The translations under genes were made by a program, and so were the position numbers. 64,000 nt of DNA from Micromonospora sp. CB01531 (lineage in GTDB: Bacteria; Actinomycetota; Actinomycetes; Mycobacteriales; Micromonosporaceae): NCBI RefSeq assembly GCF_001905095.1, contig NZ_LWLS01000138.1, forward strand, positions 106,112 to 170,111, given 5' to 3'. Positions 9,991 to 18,207 of this stretch are shown here, piece by piece. Every line of letters starts with the position of its first letter. Position 1 is the first letter of the stretch. Under the pieces are notes generated by a model. The model worked only from the letters and a program-made list of their open reading frames with translations, searched no databases and had not been told where the DNA came from.

Positions 9991-10944
9991 TCAGACGATG
10001 CGGGCGCCGGCCACCGGGCCGTGGGCGACCCGGGCTTCCCGGCAGACCCCGGCGGCCGCCAGCTCGGCGGCGACCCGCCCGGCGTCGGTCTCGTTCGCGG
10101 TGAGGAAGACGCAGGTCGGCCCGGAGCCGGAGACGATTCCGGCGAGCGCGCCGGCCGCCTCGCCGGCCTTGAGGGTCTCGGCGAGCGTGGGGCGCATGGT
10201 GAGCGCGGCGGCCTGAAGGTCGTTGCCGAGCGCGGCGGCGAGCACCCGGGGGTCGCGCTGGCGCAGCGCGGCGAGCAGCGTGTCGGTGCTGCCCAGCGGC
10301 TCCCCGGCGCTGCCGGCGTCGCGCAGCCGGTCCAGTTCCCGGTAGGCGGCGGGGGTGGAGAGGCCGCCCTCGGCGATCGCCACCACCCAGTGCCACGAGG
10401 TGGGGCGGGCCAGCACCGGGCTGACCGCTTCGCCCCGGCCGGTGCCCAGCGCGGTGCCGCCGTGGATCAGGAACGGCACGTCCGAGCCGAGGTCGGCGGC
10501 GATGCCGGCCAGCTCGTCGCGGGACAGCCCGGTGCCCCAGAGCGCGTCGCAGGCGACCAGGGTGGCGGCCGCGTCGGCGCTGCCGCCGGCCAGCCCGCCG
10601 GCGAGCGGGATCTGTTTGCGCAGGTGCAGCCGGGCGTGCGGTGGGACGCCCGCGTACCCGGCGAGGGCGTGGGCGGCCCGGATCACCAGATTGGTGTCGT
10701 CCAGGGCCAGCTCGCCGGCGCCCTCGCCCTCCATGGTGAGGGTGAGTGTGTCGCCCCGGCGGGCGGTCAACTCGTCGTGGATCGAGATCGCGTGGTAGAC
10801 GGTGTTCAGCTCGTGGAAGCCGTCCCGGCGCAGCGGGCCCACCCCGAGATGCAGGTTGATCTTGGCGGGCACCCGGACCTTCACCGGCCCGCTGGCCCCG
10901 CGCCGCTGCCCGTCCTCGTCGTCCGGTCGCCAGGCCTCGGTCAC
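9991..10944 (-). CDS. ispE: 4-diphosphocytidyl-2-C-methyl-D-erythritol kinase
   Basis: This GHMP kinase phosphorylates CDP-methylerythritol in the non-mevalonate isoprenoid pathway. Family signatures are VRVPAKINLHLGVG near residue 23, the ATP-binding loop PLAGGLAGGSADAAATL near residue 107, and GIVSGSGPTCVFL near residue 270. The 317-residue length is normal. The GTG start at 10944 has no strong Shine-Dalgarno of its own; it overlaps the stop of a possible 16-codon leader ORF (GTGA). It is downstream of rsmA, the usual neighbour in actinobacteria. Confidence 0.95.
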   Translation of the reverse strand: MTEAWRPDDEDGQRRGASGPVKVRVPAKINLHLGVGPLRRDGFHELNTVYHAISIHDELTARRGDTLTLTMEGEGAGELALDDTNLVIRAAHALAGYAGVPPHARLHLRKQIPLAGGLAGGSADAAATLVACDALWGTGLSRDELAGIAADLGSDVPFLIHGGTALGTGRGEAVSPVLARPTSWHWVVAIAEGGLSTPAAYRELDRLRDAGSAGEPLGSTDTLLAALRQRDPRVLAAALGNDLQAAALTMRPTLAETLKAGEAAGALAGIVSGSGPTCVFLTANETDAGRVAAELAAAGVCREARVAHGPVAGARIV

Positions 10945-10991
10945 GGGGCGATGTCCCGTGGGCGCAGGCGGATGTCGAACGGCTTCTCCAC
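10941..10991 (-). CDS. Possible 16-residue leader peptide coupled to ispE
   Basis: In the 85-bp gap between rsmA and ispE, a GAGGAG on the minus strand (11003-10998) stands six bases before a GTG at 10991. The ORF reads MEKPFDIRLRPRDIAP and its TGA overlaps the ispE GTG (GTGA at 10944-10941). ispE lacks its own good ribosome-binding site, so translation of this mini-ORF could load ribosomes onto ispE. No protein-level evidence exists; it may also mark a different true arrangement of the start. Confidence 0.4.
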   Translation of the reverse strand: MEKPFDIRLRPRDIAP

Positions 10992-11029
10992 GATCAACTC
11001 CTCGGCGGGGTCGGGCAACGGCGCCCAGC

Positions 11030-11899
11030 CTACTGGGCGACGGCGGGGACGGCCGGGGCCGACGCGGCGATGGCGGTGAACTGCTCCACGGTCAGCGACT
11101 CGCCACGGGCGCCTGGGTCGACGCCGGCGGCGGTGAGCACCGCGGCCGCCCGGTCGGCGCCGCCGGCCCAGCCGGCCAGGGCGGCGCGCAGGGTCTTGCG
11201 GCGCTGCGCGAACGCCGCGTCGACCACCGCGAAGACCGCCTCCCGGCGGACGTCGGCGCGGGGTGGCTCCCGGCGGGTGAAGGCGACCAGCCCCGAGTCG
11301 ACGTTCGGCACCGGCCAGAACACGTTCGGCGGGACCTTGCCGGCGGCCCGGGCCCGGGCGTACCAGGCGAGCTTGACCGACGGGACGCCGTACACCTTGG
11401 AGCCGGGACCGGCGACGAGCCGGTCGGCGACCTCCTTCTGCACCATCACCAGGCCGTGCCGCAGGGTGGGCAGTTCGGCGAGCAGGTGCAGCACCACCGG
11501 CACGGCGACGTTGTACGGCAGGTTCGCCACCAGCGCGGTGGGGGCGGGTTCCGCCAGGTCGGCGGCGCTGACCCGGAGCGCGTCGGCGGGGTGGACGGTG
11601 AGCCGGGCGGCGTCCGGGCCGGCGAACCGGGCGGCGGTCTCCGGCAGCGCGGCGGCCAGCGCCGGGTCGATCTCCACGACGTGCACGTGCGCGGCGACCG
11701 GGAGCAGGGCGAGGGTGAGCGAGCCGAGCCCGGGGCCGACCTCCAGCGCCACGTCGTCCGGGGCGAGCCCGGCGGTGGTGACGATCCGGCGGACGGTGTT
11801 CGGGTCGTGCACGAAGTTCTGGCCGAGCTTCTTGGTCGGCGTCACGCCGAGGCGCGCGGCGAGCTCCCGGATCTCCGCCGGGCCGAGGAGGCCGGTCAC
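11030..11899 (-). CDS. rsmA: 16S rRNA (adenine1518/1519-N6)-dimethyltransferase
   Basis: KsgA/RsmA dimethylates two adjacent adenosines in helix 45 of 16S rRNA, a late ribosome-assembly step. The N-terminus has TKKLGQNFVHDPNTVRRIV, the SAM site is ALEVGPGLGSLTLAL, and the catalytic motif is LVANLPYNVAVPV (NLPY). I start at GTG 11899 (TGLLGPAEIRELA): this matches the usual family start, and a TACGCT box lies 7 bases upstream with no Shine-Dalgarno, suggesting a leaderless transcript. The frame open to 11950 is not needed. Confidence 0.95.
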   Translation of the reverse strand: MTGLLGPAEIRELAARLGVTPTKKLGQNFVHDPNTVRRIVTTAGLAPDDVALEVGPGLGSLTLALLPVAAHVHVVEIDPALAAALPETAARFAGPDAARLTVHPADALRVSAADLAEPAPTALVANLPYNVAVPVVLHLLAELPTLRHGLVMVQKEVADRLVAGPGSKVYGVPSVKLAWYARARAAGKVPPNVFWPVPNVDSGLVAFTRREPPRADVRREAVFAVVDAAFAQRRKTLRAALAGWAGGADRAAAVLTAAGVDPGARGESLTVEQFTAIAASAPAVPAVAQ

Positions 11900-11966
11900 G
11901 CCCCGTAGCGTATGCGGCCCGGCCGGGTGGCACGGAGGGGCCCCGGGCAAGAACGGGCCCCTCCGG

Positions 11967-12875
11967 TCACCACGGGCCGAAGACGCGGTCGCCGGTCGCG
12001 GAGATCGCGGCGCAGAGCTCGTCGAGGTCGGTCCCGGTGGTCGCGGCCAGGAACCGGACCGTCAGCGGGATCAGGTACGACGCGTTCGGCCGCCCCCGGT
12101 GCGGCATCGGGGTCAGGTACGGGGCGTCGGTCTCCACCAGCAGCTGGTCGACCGGGGTCACCGTGGCGGCCTCGCGCAGCGCCCCGGCACTGCCGAAGGT
12201 GACCGTGCCGGCGAAGCTGAGCAGGTAGCCCCGGCGGACACACTCGCGGGCGAAGTCGGCGTCACCGGAGAAGCAGTGCAGCACGACCGTGTCCGGGGCG
12301 CCCTCGTCGTCGAGGATGCGCAGCACGTCGGCGTGCGCGTCCCGGTCGTGGATGACGAGTGCCTTGCCGTACCGCTTGGCGATGGCGATGTGCGCGCGGA
12401 AGCTCTCCTCCTGGGTGGCCCGTCCCTCGTCCCCGGTACGGAAGAAGTCCATCCCGGTCTCGCCGACGCCGCGTACCCGGTCGCGGGCGGCCAGGGCCTC
12501 GATCTCGCGCAGCGCCTCGTCCAGGTCGGCCAGGCGGGGCGCCTCGTTCGGGTGCAGCGCGACGGTGGACAGTACGGCTGCGTAGCGCTCGGCGACGTCG
12601 GCGCCCCAGCGGGACGACTCGACGTCCACACCGACCTGGACCAGCCGGTCCACGCCGACGCCGGCGGCCACCGCGATGACCGCGCCGACCGGGTCGTCGG
12701 TGGGTCCACCCCCGGGTACGCCGGCCTCGCTGACGGTGATGTCGAGGTGGGTGTGGCTGTCCAGCACGGGACGGGGCAGCGCCTCGGGGGCGGGCGGGAA
12801 CTCCCCGGCCCGGCGGGCGGCCCGTTGCTTGCGGGTCTCGGTCCGCTCGCTCATCTGTTCGGTTGGCTCGGTCAT
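11967..12875 (-). CDS. tatD: TatD family metal-dependent deoxyribonuclease
   Basis: This is a TIM-barrel amidohydrolase-like nuclease. It shows the metal ligands DSHTHLD near residue 40, GVGETGMDFF near 130, VIHDRDAHADVL, VLHCFSGD and the late VETDAPYL near 245. TatD enzymes act as 3'-5' exonucleases in DNA repair or quality control. I use the ATG at 12875 (MTEPTEQ); ATG 12854 is an alternative, and neither has a clear Shine-Dalgarno. In mycobacteria rpfB lies between tatD and ksgA; here the two are adjacent with 67 bp between them and rpfB is absent. Confidence 0.92.
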   Translation of the reverse strand: MTEPTEQMSERTETRKQRAARRAGEFPPAPEALPRPVLDSHTHLDITVSEAGVPGGGPTDDPVGAVIAVAAGVGVDRLVQVGVDVESSRWGADVAERYAAVLSTVALHPNEAPRLADLDEALREIEALAARDRVRGVGETGMDFFRTGDEGRATQEESFRAHIAIAKRYGKALVIHDRDAHADVLRILDDEGAPDTVVLHCFSGDADFARECVRRGYLLSFAGTVTFGSAGALREAATVTPVDQLLVETDAPYLTPMPHRGRPNASYLIPLTVRFLAATTGTDLDELCAAISATGDRVFGPW

Positions 12876-13033
12876 CAACCAAAGGATCACACACTGGCCG
12901 GGTCCACCCGGCCGCCACCTCGTGTTCATCTTCACTACCCAGCGCGAACCTACCGTCGCAGCGTGACTGAGCGGAGCGAGCGAACCATCGGGCACAGGAG
13001 CAAGCGGACGATCCGTGCAGCGATCGTGACGCC

Positions 13034-14272
13034 ATGAGTGTGACCCCTCAGGCTGGCGGGGCCGCCTCCGAGCGGACCGGCCTGCACGTCACGTACGAGG
13101 GTCGGGTGCACCCGGCGGAGGAGATCGCGCGGGGCGCGGCGTACGAGCTGTTCAGCGCCGAGGAGGTGCCCGGCTTCGAGTGGGCGCCCCGGCCGGGTGT
13201 GGCGTACCCGTGGCGGAAGTTCGTGCACGTCAGCGAGGTGAGCGCGGTGCACGGGGCGGCCGAGCCGACCGAGGACGCGGACCCGCCGCTGCTGATGCCG
13301 GTGCACCGCACGCACGGCTGGGCCCACCTGCACCAGCTCAGCCAGCAGCCGGCCGCGGCCGGCGACCCGACGCTCGCCGCGGTACGCGCCTCGGCGGTGA
13401 TCCGGCCGGGCACCCGGATGGTGAAGGTGCTCTCCGCCCGCCAGCTCGCCGGCTATGTGCGGGGCTGGCTGCCGCACGGCTTCTGCTACCGGGAGCACGA
13501 CGTGGCGCACCTGCGCACGCCGGCCGGGATGGCGGTGCTGCGCGGCGACGGCGAGGGCGGTGACGTGGCCTACGCGCTGCGCTGGCGGGCCGCCGACCCG
13601 GCCGACTTCGACGTGCCGGTCGGCCCGGCGCACCAAGGCCTCACCGCGCTGCCGCCGCGGGACCGGCTGGGGCCGCCGGTGCTGGGTACCGGCTTCGTGC
13701 CGAGCAACGGCCAACTCGTCCCGGAGTTCGTCACCCGGGACTTCGCCGACCTGCCGATGCCGGCGAACGCCACGCTGCTCGCCTACCCGGCGGACGGGGT
13801 GGAGGTGGTGCTCTACACCTACCAGGCGGAGCAGCGGGGCTGGCTGCGCCTGGTCGGCCGGCAGTGGCGGCACCTGCTCGCGGCGGTGCCCGGGCTCTCC
13901 CCCGACCAGGAGTACGTGCCGACCGGTGACGCGCCGCGCTCCACCCGGCTCGTCGGCGCGTACGGCGGCAACGAGTACGAGGCGGTGGCCGACCAGCCGG
14001 GCGGCTTCCGCGTCCTGGCGATGACCCGGGCGGCCCGGTACCCGGTGGAGTCGGCGGCCCGGCGGCTGCGGTACGCCACCTGGCGCGGGGTGCCCTGCCT
14101 GGTGCTGCGCGAGGAGTCGGGCTGGCTGCGGCTGCGGCTGTGCCGGCCGGATCCGGACGCGGTGGTCACCACCGGGGCGCAGTGCCACGAGCGGGGCGTC
14201 TACGAGGCCTGGGCGCCGGGCACCGAGGTGACCGACGACCAGGTGCTCGACCTGCCGTACCGCGCGGCATAA
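13034..14272 (+). CDS. Conserved hypothetical protein, 412 residues
   Basis: I do not recognise a domain. The protein is soluble-looking with no signal peptide or membrane helix, rich in Trp, Tyr and Arg, and seems to have two similar-looking halves with WLRL-type stretches (GWLRLVGRQWRHL near residue 272, GWLRLRLCRPD near 365). Start ATG 13034 is preceded by no clear ribosome-binding site. It is divergent from tatD; the 158-bp gap carries a GAGCGGAGCGAGCGAAC motif of the kind often scattered between genes in this group. The hydrolase at 14331 follows in the same direction. Confidence 0.75.
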   Translation: MSVTPQAGGAASERTGLHVTYEGRVHPAEEIARGAAYELFSAEEVPGFEWAPRPGVAYPWRKFVHVSEVSAVHGAAEPTEDADPPLLMPVHRTHGWAHLHQLSQQPAAAGDPTLAAVRASAVIRPGTRMVKVLSARQLAGYVRGWLPHGFCYREHDVAHLRTPAGMAVLRGDGEGGDVAYALRWRAADPADFDVPVGPAHQGLTALPPRDRLGPPVLGTGFVPSNGQLVPEFVTRDFADLPMPANATLLAYPADGVEVVLYTYQAEQRGWLRLVGRQWRHLLAAVPGLSPDQEYVPTGDAPRSTRLVGAYGGNEYEAVADQPGGFRVLAMTRAARYPVESAARRLRYATWRGVPCLVLREESGWLRLRLCRPDPDAVVTTGAQCHERGVYEAWAPGTEVTDDQVLDLPYRAA

Positions 14273-14330
14273 CCGCCGTCGGCGCGGGAATCCGCCGGGG
14301 TCCGATGCACCCCAGCTCAGGAGACCCGAG

Positions 14331-15182
14331 ATGCCCTTCATCACCGTCGGCACGGAGAACTCCGCGCCCATCGACCTGTACTACGAGGACCACGGCTCCG
14401 GGCAGCCGGTCGTGCTCATCCACGGTTTCCCGTTCAACGGGGCGACCTGGGAGAAGGTGACCATCCCGCTGTTGAACGCCGGATACCGGACGATCACCTA
14501 CGACCGGCGTGGTTTCGGCAGTTCCGCCCAGCCGGTCGCAGGGTACGACTACGACACCTTCGCGGCCGACCTGGACGTGCTGATGACGGAGCTCGACCTG
14601 CGCAACGCGATCCTGGTCGGACACTCGATGGGCACCGGCGAGGTGACCCGCTACCTGGGCACGTACGGGTCGAGCCGGGTGGACCGGGCGGTGCTGCTGG
14701 CCCCGCTGGCGCCGTTCCTGCTGAAGACGCCGGACAACCCGGAGGGTGTGGACAAGAGCCTCTTCGACGGTTTCCAGCAGGCCATCCTCAACGACCGCTT
14801 CGCCTTCCTGACCCAGTTCTGCAAGAACTTCTTCAACTACGACGAGAACAAGGGGAAGTCGGTCAGCGAGGAGGCGTTCCGGGCGCACTGGGAGATCGGC
14901 ACCCGGGCGTCGGCGAAGGGCACCCACGACTGTGTCGACGCCTGGCTGACGGACTTCCGCGGCGACCTGGGCCGGATCGACGTGCCGGTGCTGATCGTGC
15001 AGGGCGACAAGGACGCGGTGCTGCCGTATCCGGTGACCGGGCAGCGGTTGCAGCCGATGCTGCCGGGCAGCCAGTTGATCACCCTGCGGGGCGCCCCGCA
15101 CGGCACGCCGTGGACCAACGCCGCCGAGGTGAATAAGGCGATCATGGAGTTCATCGGCGCGCCGTCGATGGCGCGCGCCTGA
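14331..15182 (+). CDS. Alpha/beta hydrolase, non-heme chloroperoxidase-like
   Basis: This is a cofactor-free alpha/beta-hydrolase of the chloroperoxidase/esterase group. The oxyanion segment is LIHGFPFNGATWE, the nucleophile elbow is VGHSMGTGE (Ser near residue 99), the acid lies in VQGDKDAVLP (Asp near 228) and the histidine in RGAPHGTPW (about 257). Length 283 is typical. The ATG at 14331 follows AGGAGACCC. Substrate unknown. A strong hairpin at 15196-15225 ends the transcript. Confidence 0.9.
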   Translation: MPFITVGTENSAPIDLYYEDHGSGQPVVLIHGFPFNGATWEKVTIPLLNAGYRTITYDRRGFGSSAQPVAGYDYDTFAADLDVLMTELDLRNAILVGHSMGTGEVTRYLGTYGSSRVDRAVLLAPLAPFLLKTPDNPEGVDKSLFDGFQQAILNDRFAFLTQFCKNFFNYDENKGKSVSEEAFRAHWEIGTRASAKGTHDCVDAWLTDFRGDLGRIDVPVLIVQGDKDAVLPYPVTGQRLQPMLPGSQLITLRGAPHGTPWTNAAEVNKAIMEFIGAPSMARA

Positions 15183-15195
15183 CCGCGCGGACGGC

Positions 15196-15225
15196 GCGGC
15201 CCCGGGGAGATGTCCCCGGGGCCGC
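15196..15225. terminator. Hairpin between convergent hydrolase and metG genes
   Basis: A perfect 13-bp stem, GCGGCCCCGGGGA/TCCCCGGGGCCGC with loop GATG, lies between the stop of the hydrolase (15182) and the stop of metG (15240). There is no T-run, so it is a GC-only hairpin of the kind used as a bidirectional terminator in GC-rich bacteria. Confidence 0.75.
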
Positions 15226-15239
15226 GGTCGGCCGTCGGA

Positions 15240-17042
15240 TCAGCCGGCGAGGCGGGCCAGCTCCTCGTCGACGATGGACGGGTCGAGCTTGCGGAACACC
15301 GGCTTCGGCGCCGCGAGCGGCCGACCCACCGCCAGGGGTACGGACTCCCAGCGCGCACCGACCGTGTAGTCGCCGGTCAGCACCGGGTACGCCGGCCCAC
15401 CGTCGAGGTCCCGTACCTCCTCGATCACCGGCATCGGCGCGTGCACGCCGGTGCCGCCGAGCAGCTCGTGGATCTTCTGGGCGGCGTGCGGCAGGAACGG
15501 GGTGAGCAGCGTGTTGGCGTCGCTGACCACCTGGAGGGCGACGTGCAGGATGGTGCCCATCCGTGGCTTGTCGTCCTCGCCCTTGAGCTTCCACGGGGCC
15601 TGCTCGGAGAGGTACTTGTTGGCCTCGGCGACCACCTTCATCGCCTCGCCGATGGCCTGCTTCTGCCGGTGCTTGGCGATCAGGTCACCGACGACGGCGA
15701 AGCCGGCCTTGGCGGTGGCGAGCAGCGCCTCGTCGGCCTCGGTGAGGCCGGCCGGGTCGACCGGCGGGATCGCCCCGAAGTTCTTCGCCGCCATCGAGAC
15801 GGACCGGTTGACCAGGTTGCCCCAGCCGGCGACCAGTTCGTCGTTGTTCCGGCGGAGGAACTCCGACCAGGTGAAGTCGGTGTCGTTGCTCTCCGGGCCG
15901 GCGACCGCGATGAAGTAGCGCAACGCGTCGGCGTCGTACCGCTCGAGGAAGTCCCGGACGTAGATGACCACCTTGCGGGAGGAGGAGAACTTCCGGCCCT
16001 CCATGGTCAGGTATTCGCTGGAGACCACCTCGGTGGGCAGGTTGAGCCGGCCCAGTTCGCCCGGCTCGCCGTCGCGCGATCCCTCGCCGGAGTAGCCGCC
16101 GAGCAGCGCCGGCCAGATCACCGAGTGGAAGACGATGTTGTCCTTGCCCATGAAGTAGTAGCCGCGGGCGTCCTTGCCCTCCGCGTCGGCGGACCACCAC
16201 TTGCGCCAGGCCTCGGGGTCGCCGGTGCGGCGGGCCCACTCGATGGAGGCGGACAGGTAGCCGATGACCGCGTCGAACCAGACGTAGATCCGCTTGTCGG
16301 TCCGGTCGCGCCAGCCGTCGAGCGGGATCGGCACGCCCCACTCCAGGTCCCGGGTGATGGCCCGGGGCTGCAGGTCGTCGAGCAGGTTCCGGGAGAACCG
16401 GAGCACGTTGGGGCGCCAGCCCTCCCGGGTGTCCAGCCACTGGCGCAGCGCCTCGGCCAGGGCGGGCAGGTCCAGGAAGAAGTGCTCGGTCTCGACGAAC
16501 TCTGGCGTCTCCCCGTTGATCTTCGAGCGGGGGTTGATCAGGTCGATCGGGTCGAGCTGGTTGCCGCAGTTGTCGCACTGGTCGCCGCGGGCGCTGTCGT
16601 ACCCGCAGATCGGGCAGGTGCCCTCGATGTAGCGGTCGGGCAGGGTGCGGCCGGTGGACGGGGAAATCGCCCCGGTGGTGACCTTCGGGACGATGTAGCC
16701 GTTGCGGTGCAGCCCGAGGAACAGCTCCTGCACCACCGCGTAGTGGTTGCGGGTGGTGGTACGGGTGAACAGGTCGTACGACAGCCCCAGCGCCCGCAGG
16801 TCCTCGGCGATCACCCGGTTGTACCGGTCGGCCAGCTCGCGCGGGGTGACCCCCTCGGCGTCGGCCTGCACCTGGATCGGGGTGCCGTGCTCGTCGGTGC
16901 CGGAGACCATGAGCACGTCGTGACCGGCCATTCGCATGTACCGGGCGAAGACGTCGGAGGGAACGCCGAATCCGGATACGTGGCCGATGTGGCGCGGACC
17001 GTTGGCGTAGGGCCAGGCGACCGCGGCGAGAACGTGACTCAT
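15240..17042 (-). CDS. metG: Methionyl-tRNA synthetase
   Basis: This class I synthetase charges tRNA-Met. HIGH appears as PYANGPRHIGHVSG near residue 20. The zinc knuckle CPICGYDSARGDQCDNCG is near 140, and the KMSKS equivalent is GRKFSSSRKVV near 350. The C-terminal anticodon-binding helical domain is present; there is no extra tRNA-binding domain after it. Start ATG 17042 (SHVLAAVAWPYANG) is chosen over a TTG at 17051; a TAGGCT box 8 bases upstream suggests a leaderless mRNA. It is convergent with the hydrolase gene. Confidence 0.97.
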   Translation of the reverse strand: MSHVLAAVAWPYANGPRHIGHVSGFGVPSDVFARYMRMAGHDVLMVSGTDEHGTPIQVQADAEGVTPRELADRYNRVIAEDLRALGLSYDLFTRTTTRNHYAVVQELFLGLHRNGYIVPKVTTGAISPSTGRTLPDRYIEGTCPICGYDSARGDQCDNCGNQLDPIDLINPRSKINGETPEFVETEHFFLDLPALAEALRQWLDTREGWRPNVLRFSRNLLDDLQPRAITRDLEWGVPIPLDGWRDRTDKRIYVWFDAVIGYLSASIEWARRTGDPEAWRKWWSADAEGKDARGYYFMGKDNIVFHSVIWPALLGGYSGEGSRDGEPGELGRLNLPTEVVSSEYLTMEGRKFSSSRKVVIYVRDFLERYDADALRYFIAVAGPESNDTDFTWSEFLRRNNDELVAGWGNLVNRSVSMAAKNFGAIPPVDPAGLTEADEALLATAKAGFAVVGDLIAKHRQKQAIGEAMKVVAEANKYLSEQAPWKLKGEDDKPRMGTILHVALQVVSDANTLLTPFLPHAAQKIHELLGGTGVHAPMPVIEEVRDLDGGPAYPVLTGDYTVGARWESVPLAVGRPLAAPKPVFRKLDPSIVDEELARLAG

Positions 17043-17275
17043 GAGCAGCAAGCCTAGTGAGTGCCCGGGGGCAGCCGCGAACCAATAGGACGCGTCCCAC
17101 GCATAGACTCCGGCGGCTCGCCCGATTTGTCGCCGACATGCTGCCTGAGCTGCCCGTCCGGCCTCCCGTACCGCTGTGGAATGAACGGCGTGGCCAGCAG
17201 CGGAGGCGTTTCGGAGCAGGGCGGACCCGACCCGGTTCGAGGTCCCGCCGGAGCCGCCCGACCCACCGGGCTCCT

Positions 17276-18115
17276 TCAGCTGTGCACGACGGTGTAGACC
17301 TCGCGCCGGCGCAGCCCGTACTCGGCGGCCACCTCGGTGATGGCGTCCCGCCGGGACAGGCCGGCCGCCTCCCGCGCGGCCACCGCGGCGCGCAGCGTGT
17401 CGTCGTCGGGCCGGGCCGCTGCGGCTGGCGGCGCACCCGCCACGACCAGGGTGATCTCGCCGCGCGGCTCACCCGCCACGGCCCACTCGGCCAGCTCGCC
17501 CAGCGGCCGGCGGACCACCTCCTCGTAGGTCTTGGTCAGCTCGCGGCAGAGCGCGGCCGGCCGGTCCGGGCCGAACGCGGCGGCCAGGTCGGCCAGTGCG
17601 CCGGCGATCCGGTGCGGGGCCTCGAAGAGGACCAGGGTGCGCTCTTCGGCGGCGAGGGCCCGCAGCCGGGACCGGCGGGCGGCCGGCGTACGGGGCAGGA
17701 AGCCTTCGAAGCAGAACCGGTCGCAGGGCAGCCCGGAGAGCGCCAGGGCGGTGGTCACCGCGCTCGGGCCGGGGGCCGCGGTGACCGGGAAGCCGGCGTC
17801 GAGGGCGGCCCGGACCAGCCGGTAGCCGGGGTCGGAGACGCTGGGCATGCCGCCGTCGGTGACCAGCGCGACGGTGTAGCCGGCGGCGAGCACCTCGACC
17901 AGCTCCGGGGTCCGCCGCTCCTCGTTCCCCTCGAAGTAGGAGACGATCCGGCCGGCCACGGTGACGCCGAGGTCCCGGGCCAGCCGGGTGAGCCGCCGGG
18001 TGTCCTCGGCGGCGACCACGTCGGCGGTGGCGAGCACCTCGCGGAACCGGGCCGACGCGTCGGCCGGGTTGCCCAGCGGGGCGCCGAGCAGCACCACCCG
18101 TCCGACCTCGGACAT
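17276..18115 (-). CDS. rsmI: 16S rRNA (cytidine1402-2'-O)-methyltransferase
   Basis: RsmI methylates C1402 in the ribosomal P site using SAM. The family signature VAAEDTRRLTRLARDLGV is near residue 34, with ALVTDGGMPSVSDPGYRLV (about 88-106) and ALSGLPCDRFCFEGFLPR further on. The C-terminus includes the FEAPHRI segment. I start at ATG 18115 (SEVGRVVLLGAPLGN) with GGTGA just upstream; the longer frame to 18229 is not family-like. It is divergent from the mannosyltransferase gene, as in mycobacteria. Confidence 0.95.
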   Translation of the reverse strand: MSEVGRVVLLGAPLGNPADASARFREVLATADVVAAEDTRRLTRLARDLGVTVAGRIVSYFEGNEERRTPELVEVLAAGYTVALVTDGGMPSVSDPGYRLVRAALDAGFPVTAAPGPSAVTTALALSGLPCDRFCFEGFLPRTPAARRSRLRALAAEERTLVLFEAPHRIAGALADLAAAFGPDRPAALCRELTKTYEEVVRRPLGELAEWAVAGEPRGEITLVVAGAPPAAAARPDDDTLRAAVAAREAAGLSRRDAITEVAAEYGLRRREVYTVVHS

Positions 18116-18207
18116 TTCACCCACGGAGTGCGCTCCTTCATCGACAGCCGTACCAATCTCGGGGACGACGGGCGCCACCGGGCACCTTCGCAGCCTACGA
18201 TCGCCGG

